64,000 nucleotides of DNA from Streptomyces sp. NBC_01445 (GCF_035918235.1 NZ_CP109485.1:5753501-5817500), one strand, 5' to 3'. Counted from the first letter of the stretch, positions 16,370 through 26,116 are shown. Notes: generated from the sequence alone by a model not told the origin. A program made the numbers and translations.

Positions 16370-17323
16370 GATCTCGTCCAGGCCCGTGAGGACCTCCTCG
16401 CTCAGTTCGAGCTCGACCGCGCGCAGCGCCGAGTCGAGCTGCTCCGAGGTGCGCGGGCCGACGATGGGACCGGTGACGCCGGGACGGGTCAGCAGCCAGG
16501 CCAGCGCCGCCTCGCCGGGCGCGAGGCCGTGCTTGTCGAGCAGGTCCTCGTAGGCCTGGAGCTGGGCGCGCGTCTCCGGGTTCGCTAGCGCGTCCGCGGC
16601 CCGGCCGCTCGCGCGACGCCCGCCCTCGACCTCCTTCCTGATGACCCCGCCGAGCAGACCGCCGTGCAGCGGCGACCAGGGGATGACCCCGAGGCCGTAC
16701 TCCTGCGCGGCCGGGATGACCTCCATCTCGGCGCGGCGCTCCGCGAGGTTGTAGAGGCACTGCTCGCTGACGAGGCCGAGGGTGCCGCGGGCGGCCGCCT
16801 TCTCGTTGGCCTGGGCGATCTTGTAGCCGGGGAAGTTCGACGATCCGGCGTAAAGGATCTTGCCCTGCTGGATCAGGACGTCGACGGCCTGCCAGATCTC
16901 CTCGAAGGGGGTCTCGCGGTCGACGTGGTGGAACTGGTAGATGTCGATGTAGTCCGTGCCCAGCCGCTTGAGGCTGGCCTCGACGGCGCGGCGGATGTTG
17001 ACCGCGGAGAGCTTGTCGTGGTTGGGCCAGGGCGAATCGGTGCCCGCGCCGGCCATGTTGCCGTAGACCTTCGTGGCCAGGACCGTCTTGTCCCGCCGGT
17101 CGCCGCCCTGGGCGAACCAGCTGCCGATGATCTCCTCGGTGCGGCCCTTGTTCTCGCCCCAGCCGTAGACGTTGGCGGTGTCGAAGTAGTTGATTCCCGA
17201 GGCCAGCGCCGTGTCCATGATCGCGTGGCTGTCGGCCTCGTCGGTCTGCGGGCCGAAGTTCATCGTGCCGAGAACGAGCCGGCTGACCTTGAGTCCTGTG
17301 CGTCCGAGCTGCGTGTACTTCAT
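16328..17323 (-). CDS. Aldo/keto reductase
   Basis: NADPH-dependent oxidoreductase of 331 residues with a TIM-barrel fold. The catalytic tetrad is visible: Asp48 (YFDTANVYG), Tyr53, Lys85 (LATKVYG) and His132 or 133 (IYQFHHVD). The cofactor segment is near GPIVGPRTSEQLDSAL in the C-terminal part. It resembles the AKR subgroup that acts on sugars or small aldehydes (YccK/Tas-like); the physiological substrate is unknown. The end PGPGPSPEAFAW is usual for the Streptomyces subgroup. Beyond its stop codon the gene's last 40 bases are repeated in tandem three more times. Confidence 0.92.
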   Translation of the reverse strand: MKYTQLGRTGLKVSRLVLGTMNFGPQTDEADSHAIMDTALASGINYFDTANVYGWGENKGRTEEIIGSWFAQGGDRRDKTVLATKVYGNMAGAGTDSPWPNHDKLSAVNIRRAVEASLKRLGTDYIDIYQFHHVDRETPFEEIWQAVDVLIQQGKILYAGSSNFPGYKIAQANEKAAARGTLGLVSEQCLYNLAERRAEMEVIPAAQEYGLGVIPWSPLHGGLLGGVIRKEVEGGRRASGRAADALANPETRAQLQAYEDLLDKHGLAPGEAALAWLLTRPGVTGPIVGPRTSEQLDSALRAVELELSEEVLTGLDEIFPGPGPSPEAFAW

Positions 17324-17353
17324 GAGTCCCCAGCCAACGGCGTGGAGTGGACT

Positions 17354-18046
17354 CTAGGCAAGGCCCCCGGGCGAGGCGCCCACCGGACCCCACGCCTGAC
17401 GCATCGCCAGGGCGAACGTGTCCGCGAGCTTGCGCTCACCGCTCGCGTTCGGGTGCGTGCCGTCGTACGTGTCCTGGTGGATGTCGTACGACTCCGGCAC
17501 CGACGCGAGGAGCAGGGGGGAGGGGCCCGAGTCGAGGTCGGCGACCGCCTTCGCGAGGAGCATGTTGAAGTGCGCGACCTCCGCGGCGAACGGCGCGTCC
17601 GTCTCGGCGCGCACGTTCGGGATGACCGGCAGCAGGACCATCCGCACGCGCGGGTTCGCGGCGCGGGCCCCGGCGACGAAGCGGCGCATGTTCTGCGCGG
17701 TCTGCTCCGCGTTCGTGTAGAAGCCGAGATCGATCAGGCCGAGCGAGATGAGCAGGACATCGGTGCGGGCGAGCGCGACCGCCTCCTCGATGACGGGCGC
17801 CATGTGCAGCCAGCCCTCGCCCCAGCCCGCGAGATGGTTGCGCGGGAAGGCGGGGTCCGCGTCCGCGTAGTCGTGCGACACCGGGGCGTTCGCCGTCTTG
17901 TCGTGGAGCGTCTCGCGCGGCCCGGCGATCTCGAACGCGCCGTCGCCGTACGCGGCCCGCAGATGCTGCCACATCCGGTAGCGCCAGGTGAGTTCGCCCG
18001 CGCTGCCTATCGTCATCGAGTCGCCGACGAATGTGAACCTGAGCAT
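17354..18046 (-). CDS. SGNH/GDSL-type hydrolase
   Basis: Esterase-like protein of 230 residues. Block I is GDSMTIGS at the very N-terminus (Ser10 would be the nucleophile), and the C-terminal DGTHPNASG supplies the Asp-x-x-His pair. Block II is less typical (SLGLIDLGF), and the Gly/Asn of the oxyanion hole is hard to place. There is no signal peptide, so it is probably cytoplasmic. I chose the ATG at 18046 (MLRFTFVGDSM); the longer frame to 18277 adds 77 residues of non-coding-like Pro/Arg-rich sequence and would run into the divergent gene at 18117. Confidence 0.82.
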   Translation of the reverse strand: MLRFTFVGDSMTIGSAGELTWRYRMWQHLRAAYGDGAFEIAGPRETLHDKTANAPVSHDYADADPAFPRNHLAGWGEGWLHMAPVIEEAVALARTDVLLISLGLIDLGFYTNAEQTAQNMRRFVAGARAANPRVRMVLLPVIPNVRAETDAPFAAEVAHFNMLLAKAVADLDSGPSPLLLASVPESYDIHQDTYDGTHPNASGERKLADTFALAMRQAWGPVGASPGGLA

Positions 18047-18116
18047 CCGCTCATCATCGCGGATCAGGGCCGGGTGGAGTGTGTGACGCTGAGCACGCCC
18101 TGGCAAGCTGGGGGGC

Positions 18117-19091
18117 ATGCGTTCGTTTCTGGGTGCGGCCGGAGCCGCCGTCGTTCTCGCGTTCGGTGCCACCGCTCCCGCCGTGGCGGACGACCCCGGC
18201 AGCGACGGGTTCACCATCAAGGACCCGCGGATCACCGAGTCCAGCGGCCTGGCCGCGTCCCGGCTCCACCCGGGCATCTACTGGACCCACAACGACAGCA
18301 GCGACGGCGCGTATCTGTACGCGGTCGACGGCAGGACCGGCGAAACCGTCGCCACCCTCACCCTGACCGGCGTCGGTGCCCCGCGCGACGTCGAGGCCAT
18401 CTCCATCGGCCCCGACAACAACCTCTACGTCGGCGACATCGGCGACAACCTCGGCGGCAAGTGGTCCCACGTGTGGATCTACAAGCTGCCGGAGCCGAAG
18501 GAACTGCGCGACCAGACGGTGCGGGCGACGCAGTTCACCGTCCAGTACGCGGACGGGCCCCGCAACGCCGAGGCGCTGATGGTCCATCCGAAGACCGGCC
18601 GCGTCTACATCGCCGAGAAGAACGAGGACGGCGGCGGCCTCTACGAAGGGCCCGAGAACCTGTCCGCGTCCGGCACGAACGTCTTCCGCCGCGTCTCCGG
18701 GATCGACCTGTGGGTGACGGACGGCGCGTTCTCACCCGACGGTAAGCACCTCGCCCTGCGCGGCTACTTCGGCGGGATCTCGTACGCCTGGAAGGACGGA
18801 AAGCCCGAGCGCGACGGGCAGTTGAACGTGCCGATGCAGCCGCAGGGCGAGTCCGTCACCTACACCGCCGACGGCAAGACGCTGCTCTACGGGAGCGAGG
18901 GCAGGGGCAGCTCGGTGGAGCCCGTACAGGCCGAGGACGGGTCGGGCGGAGACTCGAAGTCGCCCTCGGCGGACGGCGATTCGGGCGACGGGCGCATCCA
19001 CACGGGCCTCAGTGCGAGCGCGGTCGGAATCATCGCCGTGGTGATCGCCGTGTTCGGGATCGGCCGGCTGCTGCGCCGGCCCAAGAAGTAG
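18117..19091 (+). CDS. Secreted, membrane-anchored beta-propeller-like protein
   Basis: Extracytoplasmic protein of 324 residues. A signal peptide (MRSFLGAAGAAVVLAFGATAPAVA, cut near 24) is followed by repeats that look like propeller blades: LHPGIYWTHNDSSDGAYLYAVDGRTGE, RDVEAISIGPDNNLYVGDIGDN, and AEALMVHPKTGRVYIAEKN. A linker rich in Ser/Gly/Asp leads to a C-terminal membrane segment (VGIIAVVIAVFGIGRLL) and a basic tail RRPKK, so the propeller faces outside. Similar proteins are annotated as WD40-like or phytase-esterase-like in Streptomyces; the ligand is unknown. The stop codon is immediately adjacent to that of the convergent next gene. Confidence 0.8.
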   Translation: MRSFLGAAGAAVVLAFGATAPAVADDPGSDGFTIKDPRITESSGLAASRLHPGIYWTHNDSSDGAYLYAVDGRTGETVATLTLTGVGAPRDVEAISIGPDNNLYVGDIGDNLGGKWSHVWIYKLPEPKELRDQTVRATQFTVQYADGPRNAEALMVHPKTGRVYIAEKNEDGGGLYEGPENLSASGTNVFRRVSGIDLWVTDGAFSPDGKHLALRGYFGGISYAWKDGKPERDGQLNVPMQPQGESVTYTADGKTLLYGSEGRGSSVEPVQAEDGSGGDSKSPSADGDSGDGRIHTGLSASAVGIIAVVIAVFGIGRLLRRPKK

Positions 19092-19496
19092 TCACTCCTC
19101 GACGACCCGTACTTCGTAGTGCAGCGTCCTGTCCCGCTGCACCTTGTGCGCCAGCGGGACCGCGACGCCGTGCATCACCGGGTGCTTGTGACGGAGCAGT
19201 CTCGCCGCGTGCTTCGCCTCCTCGCCGCCCTCGTCGAGAAGCCGGACCCGGGCCTTGAACTCGGGGCCCGTGGGGGCGCCGCGCAGGGTGGAGGGGGCGA
19301 TCTCCACCTCGGGGTTGCGGCGCAGACGCTTGACCTTCCACGCCTTGCCGTACGTGCGGAAGTACGCGTGGTCACCCTCGACGACGAGGTTCACGGGGGT
19401 GCCGACGCCCGTGCCGTCCTTCTTGTGGGACGTGAGCAGGACCGTGTACTGCTTGACCAGGGGTGCGAGCACCGGGCTCGTCGGTTCAGTCGTCAT
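19092..19496 (-). CDS. PPOX-class F420-dependent oxidoreductase-like protein
   Basis: Small split-barrel flavin/F420-binding protein of 134 residues. It shows the pattern VLLTSHKKDGTGVGTPVNLVVEGDHAYFRTYGKAWKVKRLRRNPEVEIAP, typical of the actinobacterial pyridoxamine-phosphate-oxidase-like F420 family (conserved GTP/GT-V and the basic KVKRLRRNP cofactor-phosphate segment). Such enzymes reduce small metabolites with F420H2 or protect against oxidants; the substrate is unknown. It abuts the 3' end of the propeller-protein gene with no gap. Confidence 0.88.
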   Translation of the reverse strand: MTTEPTSPVLAPLVKQYTVLLTSHKKDGTGVGTPVNLVVEGDHAYFRTYGKAWKVKRLRRNPEVEIAPSTLRGAPTGPEFKARVRLLDEGGEEAKHAARLLRHKHPVMHGVAVPLAHKVQRDRTLHYEVRVVEE

Positions 19497-19543
19497 CCCT
19501 CCATAGAGGCACTCCGCGGCCCTCCTGTCACCCTTTACGCCTA

Positions 19544-19588
19544 ACGCCGATGGGGCGCCCGGCGTAGTGCCGGGCGCCCCATCGGCGT
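19544..19588 (-). terminator. Strong hairpin after serC
   Basis: Perfect 20-bp inverted repeat (19544-19563 with 19569-19588) and a 5-base loop, 13 bases beyond the serC stop on the minus strand. No long U-run follows, which is common for Streptomyces terminators. Confidence 0.85.
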
Positions 19589-19601
19589 AGAACTGGTGTG
19601 A

Positions 19602-20729
<1,128 letters not shown>

Positions 20730-20799
20730 CTAGCGGCTCAGGGCACGTCGTCTTACCGGTGTCCGTCGGCTGAGACCGATGCCCCACCCGGGGTGGACG

Positions 20800-20872
20800 T
20801 TGCGGGGCTCCGCCGCGGACCCCGTTCCTCAAACGCCGGAAGGGCTGGATATGCCGGCCTTGGATGGGTCGG
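20800..20872. repeat. Dispersed Streptomyces repeat (GCCGCGGACCCCG...CAAACGCCGGAAGGGCTG type)
   Basis: Contains GGGGCTCCGCCGCGGACCCC and CTCAAACGCCGGAAGGGCTG just downstream of the P450 gene. From memory this is a widespread Streptomyces intergenic repeat, often found at 3' ends of genes. Nothing in it looks like a gene. Confidence 0.6.
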
Positions 20873-20875
20873 CCC

Positions 20876-22087
20876 TCAGCGCAGAAGCCGTACCGGCAGC
20901 TCGAACAGGTCGTTCTGCGTCACCACCGGCTTGTGGCGCAGGGACGTGGGCGGGACGGCGAGGGTGAGGTCGGGGAAGCGGGCGTACAGCGCGGGCAGTG
21001 CCACCGCCGCCTCCAGGCGGGAGAGCGCCGCGCCCGGGCACACATGGGGGCCGTGGCCGAACGAGATGTGGCGGTTCGGGGACGTGCGTGTCACGTCGAA
21101 CGCGCCCGCCGTCGGGCCGTGCGCCTGCTCGTCCCGGCCGATGGCCCCGTACGACACGATCAGCGCGTCGCCCTTCGCGATCACCTTGCCGCCGACCGGT
21201 ACGTCCTCGGCGGCGAAGCGGATCAGGACGTGTGACGTCGGCGTGGAGTGGCGCAGCGTCTCCTCGACCACGGCCTCCCACGGGACGTCGCCGGAGAGGA
21301 CCTGCGCGAGCTGTTCGGGGTGGGCGGACAGGTTCACCACGGCGTTGACGATCAGCGAGATCGTCGTCTCGTGGCCCGCTGCGACCATCAGCTGGAGCGT
21401 GGAGACGATCTCCTCGTCCGTGAGCCGGTCGCCGTCGTCGCCCGACGCCAGGATCAGGGCGCTCGTCAGGTCTTCGCCGGGCTCCGCGCGCCGGGAGGCG
21501 ACCGTGGCGGCCATGATCCCGGCCAGCTCCGTCAGCGTCGCGACGACCTCCGCCGGCGGGGTCTGCGTGGAGAAGAACTTCTCGAACAGGACCTTGAGGC
21601 GGGGCAGCGCCGAGTCGTCGATGCCCATGAGGTCGGCGATCACGTACATGGGGAGGGGGTAGGCGAACGCCGCCTTGAGGTCGACGGTGGTGCCGTCCTC
21701 GGGCAGGGCGTCCAGGAGCTCCTCGGTGCGCAGCGCGATCCGGTCGCGCATCAGCTCCACCCGGCGGGGCGTGAGGGCCTGCGCCACGAGCGTGCGCAGC
21801 CTGCGGTGGTCCTCGCCGTCGACCGTCAGCATGGAACGGCCCGGGTTGGCGAGCCCGATCAGCGGCCAGTCGGCCGGGATCTCGCCGCGCCGCCACGCGC
21901 CCCACACCTCGATGTCCTTCACCAGCCGCCGGTCGTTGAGGAGTTGACGCGCCTCCGCATGGTGCGTGACCGCCCATACCGGTACGCCGCCCGGCAGCTC
22001 GGCCTCGGCGAGGGGGCCCGCGGCGCGCAGCGCGGCGCTCTCGGCGTCCAGGTCGGTGACGAACGGGTCGAGGGCTATGCGGGGCAT
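20876..22087 (-). CDS. Cytochrome P450
   Basis: Soluble heme monooxygenase of 403 residues. All class signatures are present: I-helix AGHETT at 237-242, ExxR within EETLR (Glu276, Arg279), and the heme loop FGHGPHVCPGA with the thiolate ligand Cys350. The N-terminus has no membrane anchor, as usual for bacterial P450s. It resembles the CYP107/CYP105-type group of Streptomyces; the substrate is unknown and no ferredoxin gene is next to it. It is divergent from the FAD/Fe-S dehydrogenase gene with about 50 bases between starts. Confidence 0.95.
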   Translation of the reverse strand: MPRIALDPFVTDLDAESAALRAAGPLAEAELPGGVPVWAVTHHAEARQLLNDRRLVKDIEVWGAWRRGEIPADWPLIGLANPGRSMLTVDGEDHRRLRTLVAQALTPRRVELMRDRIALRTEELLDALPEDGTTVDLKAAFAYPLPMYVIADLMGIDDSALPRLKVLFEKFFSTQTPPAEVVATLTELAGIMAATVASRRAEPGEDLTSALILASGDDGDRLTDEEIVSTLQLMVAAGHETTISLIVNAVVNLSAHPEQLAQVLSGDVPWEAVVEETLRHSTPTSHVLIRFAAEDVPVGGKVIAKGDALIVSYGAIGRDEQAHGPTAGAFDVTRTSPNRHISFGHGPHVCPGAALSRLEAAVALPALYARFPDLTLAVPPTSLRHKPVVTQNDLFELPVRLLR

Positions 22088-22137
22088 GGGAGTTGCTCCT
22101 GTTCGTGGCGAACTGTTGTCGTTCCCGGGGGAGATGC

Positions 22138-25095
22138 ATGCTGGGAGGCATGGCTGCCACCGTGGGAAACCAGGACCCGGAAGGTATCGCGAGGGCGTTG
22201 CGCGGCGTCGTGCGCGGGGAGGTCGACTTCTCCGCGGCCGCGCGGGCGCTGATGACCATGGACGCGTCCAACTACCGGAGAGTCCCCGTCGGGGTCGTGG
22301 CGCCGCGCGACGCCGACGACGTGGCGGCCGTGCTCACGGTCTGCCGGGAGCACGGGGTGCCGGTCGTGGCGCGCGGGGGCGGTACGTCGATCGCGGGGCA
22401 GGCGACCGGGACGGGCGTCGTCATGGACTTCACGCGGCACATGAACCGGATCGTGTCGGTCGACCCGGAAGCACGAACTGCCGTGGTGCAGCCGGGAGTC
22501 GTCCTCGACCGGTTGCAGGAGGCGGGCGCGCGGCACGGACTTCGGTTCGGGCCCGATCCGTCTACGCACAGCCGGTGCACTGTGGGCGGGATGATCGGGA
22601 ACAACTCGTGCGGGTCGCATTCGGTGGCCTATGGAACGACGGCTGACAATATCTGTTATCTGTCATCTGTTGTCCGTCAGTCCAACGGTGATTTTCGTCA
22701 GCGCACCCTGGGCCGTGGCTGGCAAGGCGCCCCCGATTCCCTCCGCCCGCTGATCGAGGGTGAGTTGGCGCTCCTGCGCACCGGCTTCCCCGACCTGCCG
22801 CGTCGTATCTCCGGGTACGCCGCCGACGCCCTGCTCCCCGAGAACGGCGTCGACCTCGCCCGTTTCCTCTGTGGCACCGAAGGCACCCTCGGCATCGTCA
22901 CCGAGGCGACCGTCCGGCTCGTCGAAGCGCCACGCGCGCGTGCCCTCGCGGTGCTCGCCTACGCCGACGAGAGCGCCGCCGCCGAGGCCGCAGCGGGGCT
23001 CCTGCCGCACCGGCCGCTCACCGTCGAGGGCATGGCCGCCGACCTCGTACGGGAACAGGCCGGCCTGCCGAAGGGCGGCGCCTGGCTGTTCGTCGAGACC
23101 GGCGGCGACACTGCGGCCCAGGCACGCGCGCACGCCCAGGAGATCGTGCGGGCCGCAGCCGACGGCACGACGGACTCCCTCATCGTCGACGACCCCGCGG
23201 GCCAGCGCGCCCTGTGGCGCATCCGCGAGGACGCCTCCGGCACCGCTACCCGTATGCCCGACGGCACCGAGGCGTGGCCCGGCTGGGAGGACTGCGCGGT
23301 GCCGCCCGCCCGCCTCGGCCCGTATCTGCGGGACTTCAGGGGGCTCCTGGCGCAGCACGGCCTGCGCGGCACCCCGTACGGGCACTTCGGGGACGGCTGC
23401 ATCCACGTACGCATCGACTTCGACCTGCTCAGCGAGACCGGCGTGCGGCGCTTTCGGCACTTCTCGGAGGACCTCGCCGAACTCGTCGTCGCGCACGGCG
23501 GATCGCTGTCCGGGGAGCACGGCGACGGGCAGGCCCGCGCCGAACTCCTGCCGAAGATGTACGGGCCCGAGCTGGTGGACCTCTTCGGGCGGATCAAGGA
23601 CGCGTGGGATCCGGACGGTCTCCTCAACCCCGGCATTCTCGTGCGCCCCGCCCGCCTCGACGAGAACCTGCGCTTCGCCGTCCTGCCGCGCGGCCCCGTC
23701 GACGTCGAGTTCGCCTACCCGCACGACGGCGGCGACTTCTCCGCCGCGGTACGCCGTTGCGTGGGCGTCGCCAAGTGCCGTACGGAATCCGCCCCTTCGG
23801 GCGGTGTCATGTGCCCGTCCTTCCGGGTGACCGGCGAGGAGACGCACTCCACGCGCGGGCGCGCGCGCCTGCTGCACGAGATGCTCGCCGGCGAGGTGGT
23901 CACGGACGGCTGGCAGTCCACGGAGGTACGGGACGCACTCGACCTGTGCCTGTCGTGCAAGGGGTGCCGCACGGACTGCCCGGTCGGCGTCGACATGGCC
24001 ACGTACAAGGCGGAGTTCCTGCATCACCACTACGAAGGGCGCAGGCGGCCCGCGGCGCACTACTCCATGGGGTGGCTGCCGCGCTGGCTGCGGGCCGTGC
24101 ACCACGCGCGCGTGGCGGGCGTCGTCAACACCCTCGCGCGCGTGGGGCCGTTGGCCGCCCTCGGCAAGCGGCTCGGCGGGATCGCCTCGGAGCGGAAGAT
24201 TCCGCGGGTCGCCCCCGAGACGTTCAGCGCGTGGTGGCGGCGGGATCTGCGCCGGCGGGTGCAGGCGGCCCGGCGGGGCGGCGCGGCGCGGTCCGGGGGC
24301 GACGGGCCCGAGGTGGTCCTGTGGCCGGACACGTTCACGGAGCATCTCGCGCCGCAGGTCGGGCGGGCCGCCGTGCGGGTACTCGAAGAGGCGGGGCTCT
24401 CCGTGCTGCTGCCCCCGACGCGGGTCTTCGACTACAGGCCGGACGGGCCGGCGGCGGTCGCCGGGCTCCTTCCGTCGCGGCGCGGCGGCGTCTGCTGTGG
24501 CCTCACGTATGTCTCCACGGGCCAGCTCGACCGCGCCCGCGCCGTCCTGCGCCGCACCCTCGACCTGATGCGGCCGGTCATCGACTCCGGGCTGCCCGTC
24601 GTTGTCCTGGAGCCGAGCTGCGCCGCCGCGCTCCGCACCGATCTGCCGGAGCTGCTGCCGGACGAGCCGCGCGCCCGGCTCCTCGCCGACTCGGTCCTCA
24701 CGTTCGCCGAGGCCCTGGAGCGGTTCGCTCCGCACTGGGACCCACCCCGGGTAGACCGCCCCGCCGTCGGCCAGACCCACTGCCACCAGCACGCGGTCCT
24801 GGGTGACGCCGCCGAGCGGAGGCTGCGGGAAAGGGCCGGTCTGGAGGGCGAGCTGAGCGGGGGATGTTGTGGCCTCGCGGGCAACTTCGGCTTCGAGAAA
24901 GGGCATTACGACGTGTCGGCGGCCTGCGCGGAGGAACAGCTCCTGCCCGCCGTCCGTGCCGCCGACGACGGCGCCGTGGTCCTCGCGGACGGCTTCTCGT
25001 GCCGCACGCAGCTGGAGCAACTGGAGCGGGAAGGCGGCCGGCCGGGGCGGCATCTGGCTGAGGTGCTCGCGGAGGCGCTGGGGTTCAGTTCGTAG
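22138..25095 (+). CDS. FAD and Fe-S D-2-hydroxyacid dehydrogenase (YdiJ-like)
   Basis: Oxidoreductase of about 985 residues, the length of E. coli YdiJ. The N-terminal third is a PCMH/VAO FAD domain (VVARGGGTSIAGQATGTG near 80, DPSTHSRCTVGGMIGNNSCG), followed by an FAD-oxidase C domain ending GLLNPGIL. Then comes a ferredoxin-like 4Fe-4S motif CLSCKGCRTDCPVGVD at about residue 604, and two CCG cysteine-rich domains (VCCGL at about 785 and GGCCGLAGNFGFEKGHYD at about 908). It probably oxidises D-2-hydroxyglutarate or D-lactate and passes electrons onward. I chose ATG 22138 behind GGGGGAG; ATG 22150 is possible. An AT-rich rare-codon patch lies at 22625-22700. The last codons overlap the first unit of the LysR 3' repeat array. 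Confidence 0.88.
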   Translation: MLGGMAATVGNQDPEGIARALRGVVRGEVDFSAAARALMTMDASNYRRVPVGVVAPRDADDVAAVLTVCREHGVPVVARGGGTSIAGQATGTGVVMDFTRHMNRIVSVDPEARTAVVQPGVVLDRLQEAGARHGLRFGPDPSTHSRCTVGGMIGNNSCGSHSVAYGTTADNICYLSSVVRQSNGDFRQRTLGRGWQGAPDSLRPLIEGELALLRTGFPDLPRRISGYAADALLPENGVDLARFLCGTEGTLGIVTEATVRLVEAPRARALAVLAYADESAAAEAAAGLLPHRPLTVEGMAADLVREQAGLPKGGAWLFVETGGDTAAQARAHAQEIVRAAADGTTDSLIVDDPAGQRALWRIREDASGTATRMPDGTEAWPGWEDCAVPPARLGPYLRDFRGLLAQHGLRGTPYGHFGDGCIHVRIDFDLLSETGVRRFRHFSEDLAELVVAHGGSLSGEHGDGQARAELLPKMYGPELVDLFGRIKDAWDPDGLLNPGILVRPARLDENLRFAVLPRGPVDVEFAYPHDGGDFSAAVRRCVGVAKCRTESAPSGGVMCPSFRVTGEETHSTRGRARLLHEMLAGEVVTDGWQSTEVRDALDLCLSCKGCRTDCPVGVDMATYKAEFLHHHYEGRRRPAAHYSMGWLPRWLRAVHHARVAGVVNTLARVGPLAALGKRLGGIASERKIPRVAPETFSAWWRRDLRRRVQAARRGGAARSGGDGPEVVLWPDTFTEHLAPQVGRAAVRVLEEAGLSVLLPPTRVFDYRPDGPAAVAGLLPSRRGGVCCGLTYVSTGQLDRARAVLRRTLDLMRPVIDSGLPVVVLEPSCAAALRTDLPELLPDEPRARLLADSVLTFAEALERFAPHWDPPRVDRPAVGQTHCHQHAVLGDAAERRLRERAGLEGELSGGCCGLAGNFGFEKGHYDVSAACAEEQLLPAVRAADDGAVVLADGFSCRTQLEQLEREGGRPGRHLAEVLAEALGFSS

Positions 25096-25260
25096 GGCGC
25101 GTGCCGGCGGACGGCATGACCTGCGGGGTCACGTCGTAGGGCGCGTTCCGCCGGACGGTATGGCCTCTGGGGTCACGTCGTAGGACGCGTTCCGCCGGAC
25201 GGCACGACCTCCAGGGTCACTCCGTAGATCGCGTTCCGCCGGACGGTACGACCTCGTGGG
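25085..25260. repeat. Tandem array copying the 3' end of the LysR gene (period 44)
   Basis: Four units of 44 bases start at 25085, 25129, 25173 and 25217. The last is the true 3' end of the minus-strand LysR gene. Each upstream unit again encodes, on the minus strand, a close copy of the gene's last residues plus a stop codon: EVVPSGGTRSTE (gene), then EVVPSGGTRPTT, EAIPSGGTRPTT and QVMPSAGTRPTN. The furthest unit overlaps the stop codon of the convergent FAD/Fe-S dehydrogenase gene. Each unit contains CCGGCGGAACGCG-like sequence but no strong hairpin. Confidence 0.9.
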
Positions 25261-26116
25261 CGAGTTCCACCAGGTCCCGTACGGCGGGGTGACGCGGGCC
25301 GGCGTCGCGCCAGGCGAGGACGACGGGCAGGTCGGGGGCGTCGGTCAGCGGGACGTAGACGACGCCCGGGTGCGGGTGCATGCCGGGCGTGGCCGTCGTC
25401 GTGACGCCCACCGCGCGGTCGGCCGCGATGCCCGCGAGCCAGTCGTCCGTGTTCGCCACGGTGATCGTCGCGGTGGGCCGGGCGGCGGCCGGCCAGAGGT
25501 CGAGGGCGGTGGTGCCGGAGACGGTGTTCACGGCGATGGTGTGGCCGGAGAGGTCGGCGAGGGTGAGCGCGCCGCGCGCGGCGAGAGGGCTGTCGGACGG
25601 TACGGCCGCGACCCGGCTCTCCGTGTGCAGGAGCTCGGTGACCAGGCCCGGCGCGTCCACAGGCCCGCGCAGCAGTGCCACGTCGACGGCGCCGCGGGTC
25701 AGTCCGGCCGTGCGGTCGTCGATGCGCAGGAGTTCGAGCGGCACGTCGGGGTGCCGCTCCCGCCAGCGCCGCAGCAGGGGCGTGGTGTACGGGCCCGCCG
25801 CCGACCAGGCGTGCCCGAGCCGCAGCGGGCGCCGCACGGCGCGGACGGAGTCCAGGGCGTCCTCGAACGCGGCGACGGCGGCCGCCGCGCTCTCCTGGAA
25901 CGCGCGCCCTTCGGCGGTCAGGGCGAGGTGGTGGGTGGAGCGGTCGACGAGCCGTACGCCGAGCGCGTCCTCGAGGGTCGCGAGGGTGCGCGAGACGGCG
26001 GGCTGGGTGAGGCGGAGCCGGGCGGCGGCGCGTGTGACGTTGCCCTCCTCGGCGATGGCGAGGAAGCAGCGCAGATGGCGCAGCTCCAGGGAGTGGAGGG
26101 CATACGGACCGCTCAT
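25217..26116 (-). CDS. LysR family transcriptional regulator
   Basis: Regulator of 299 residues with an N-terminal winged helix-turn-helix (LRCFLAIAEEGNVTRAAARLRLTQPAVSRTLATLEDALGVRLVDR) and a C-terminal effector-binding domain (RPLRLGHAWSAAGPYTTPLLRRW ... GVVYVPLTDAPDLPVVLAWR). The start chosen is ATG 26116 (MSGPYALHSLELRHL), since the helix-turn-helix begins right after it; an ATG 33 bases upstream is possible. An EamA transporter gene runs divergently 212 bases away, a common regulator-target arrangement. Its C-terminal codons are the source of the 44-bp tandem array. Confidence 0.9.
   Translation of the reverse strand: MSGPYALHSLELRHLRCFLAIAEEGNVTRAAARLRLTQPAVSRTLATLEDALGVRLVDRSTHHLALTAEGRAFQESAAAAVAAFEDALDSVRAVRRPLRLGHAWSAAGPYTTPLLRRWRERHPDVPLELLRIDDRTAGLTRGAVDVALLRGPVDAPGLVTELLHTESRVAAVPSDSPLAARGALTLADLSGHTIAVNTVSGTTALDLWPAAARPTATITVANTDDWLAGIAADRAVGVTTTATPGMHPHPGVVYVPLTDAPDLPVVLAWRDAGPRHPAVRDLVELAHEVVPSGGTRSTE

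Noticed and set aside
16041..16553. Repeated + strand frames in the tandem array (reading GPGSTRRTPPVTAPGPG and similar)
   Set aside because: They are by-products of the 101-bp repeat and have no starts or codon bias supporting translation.
18047..18277. 77-residue N-terminal extension of the SGNH hydrolase
   Set aside because: The extension is antisense to the start of the divergent secreted protein gene and looks non-coding; GDS motifs in this family lie close to the N-terminus.
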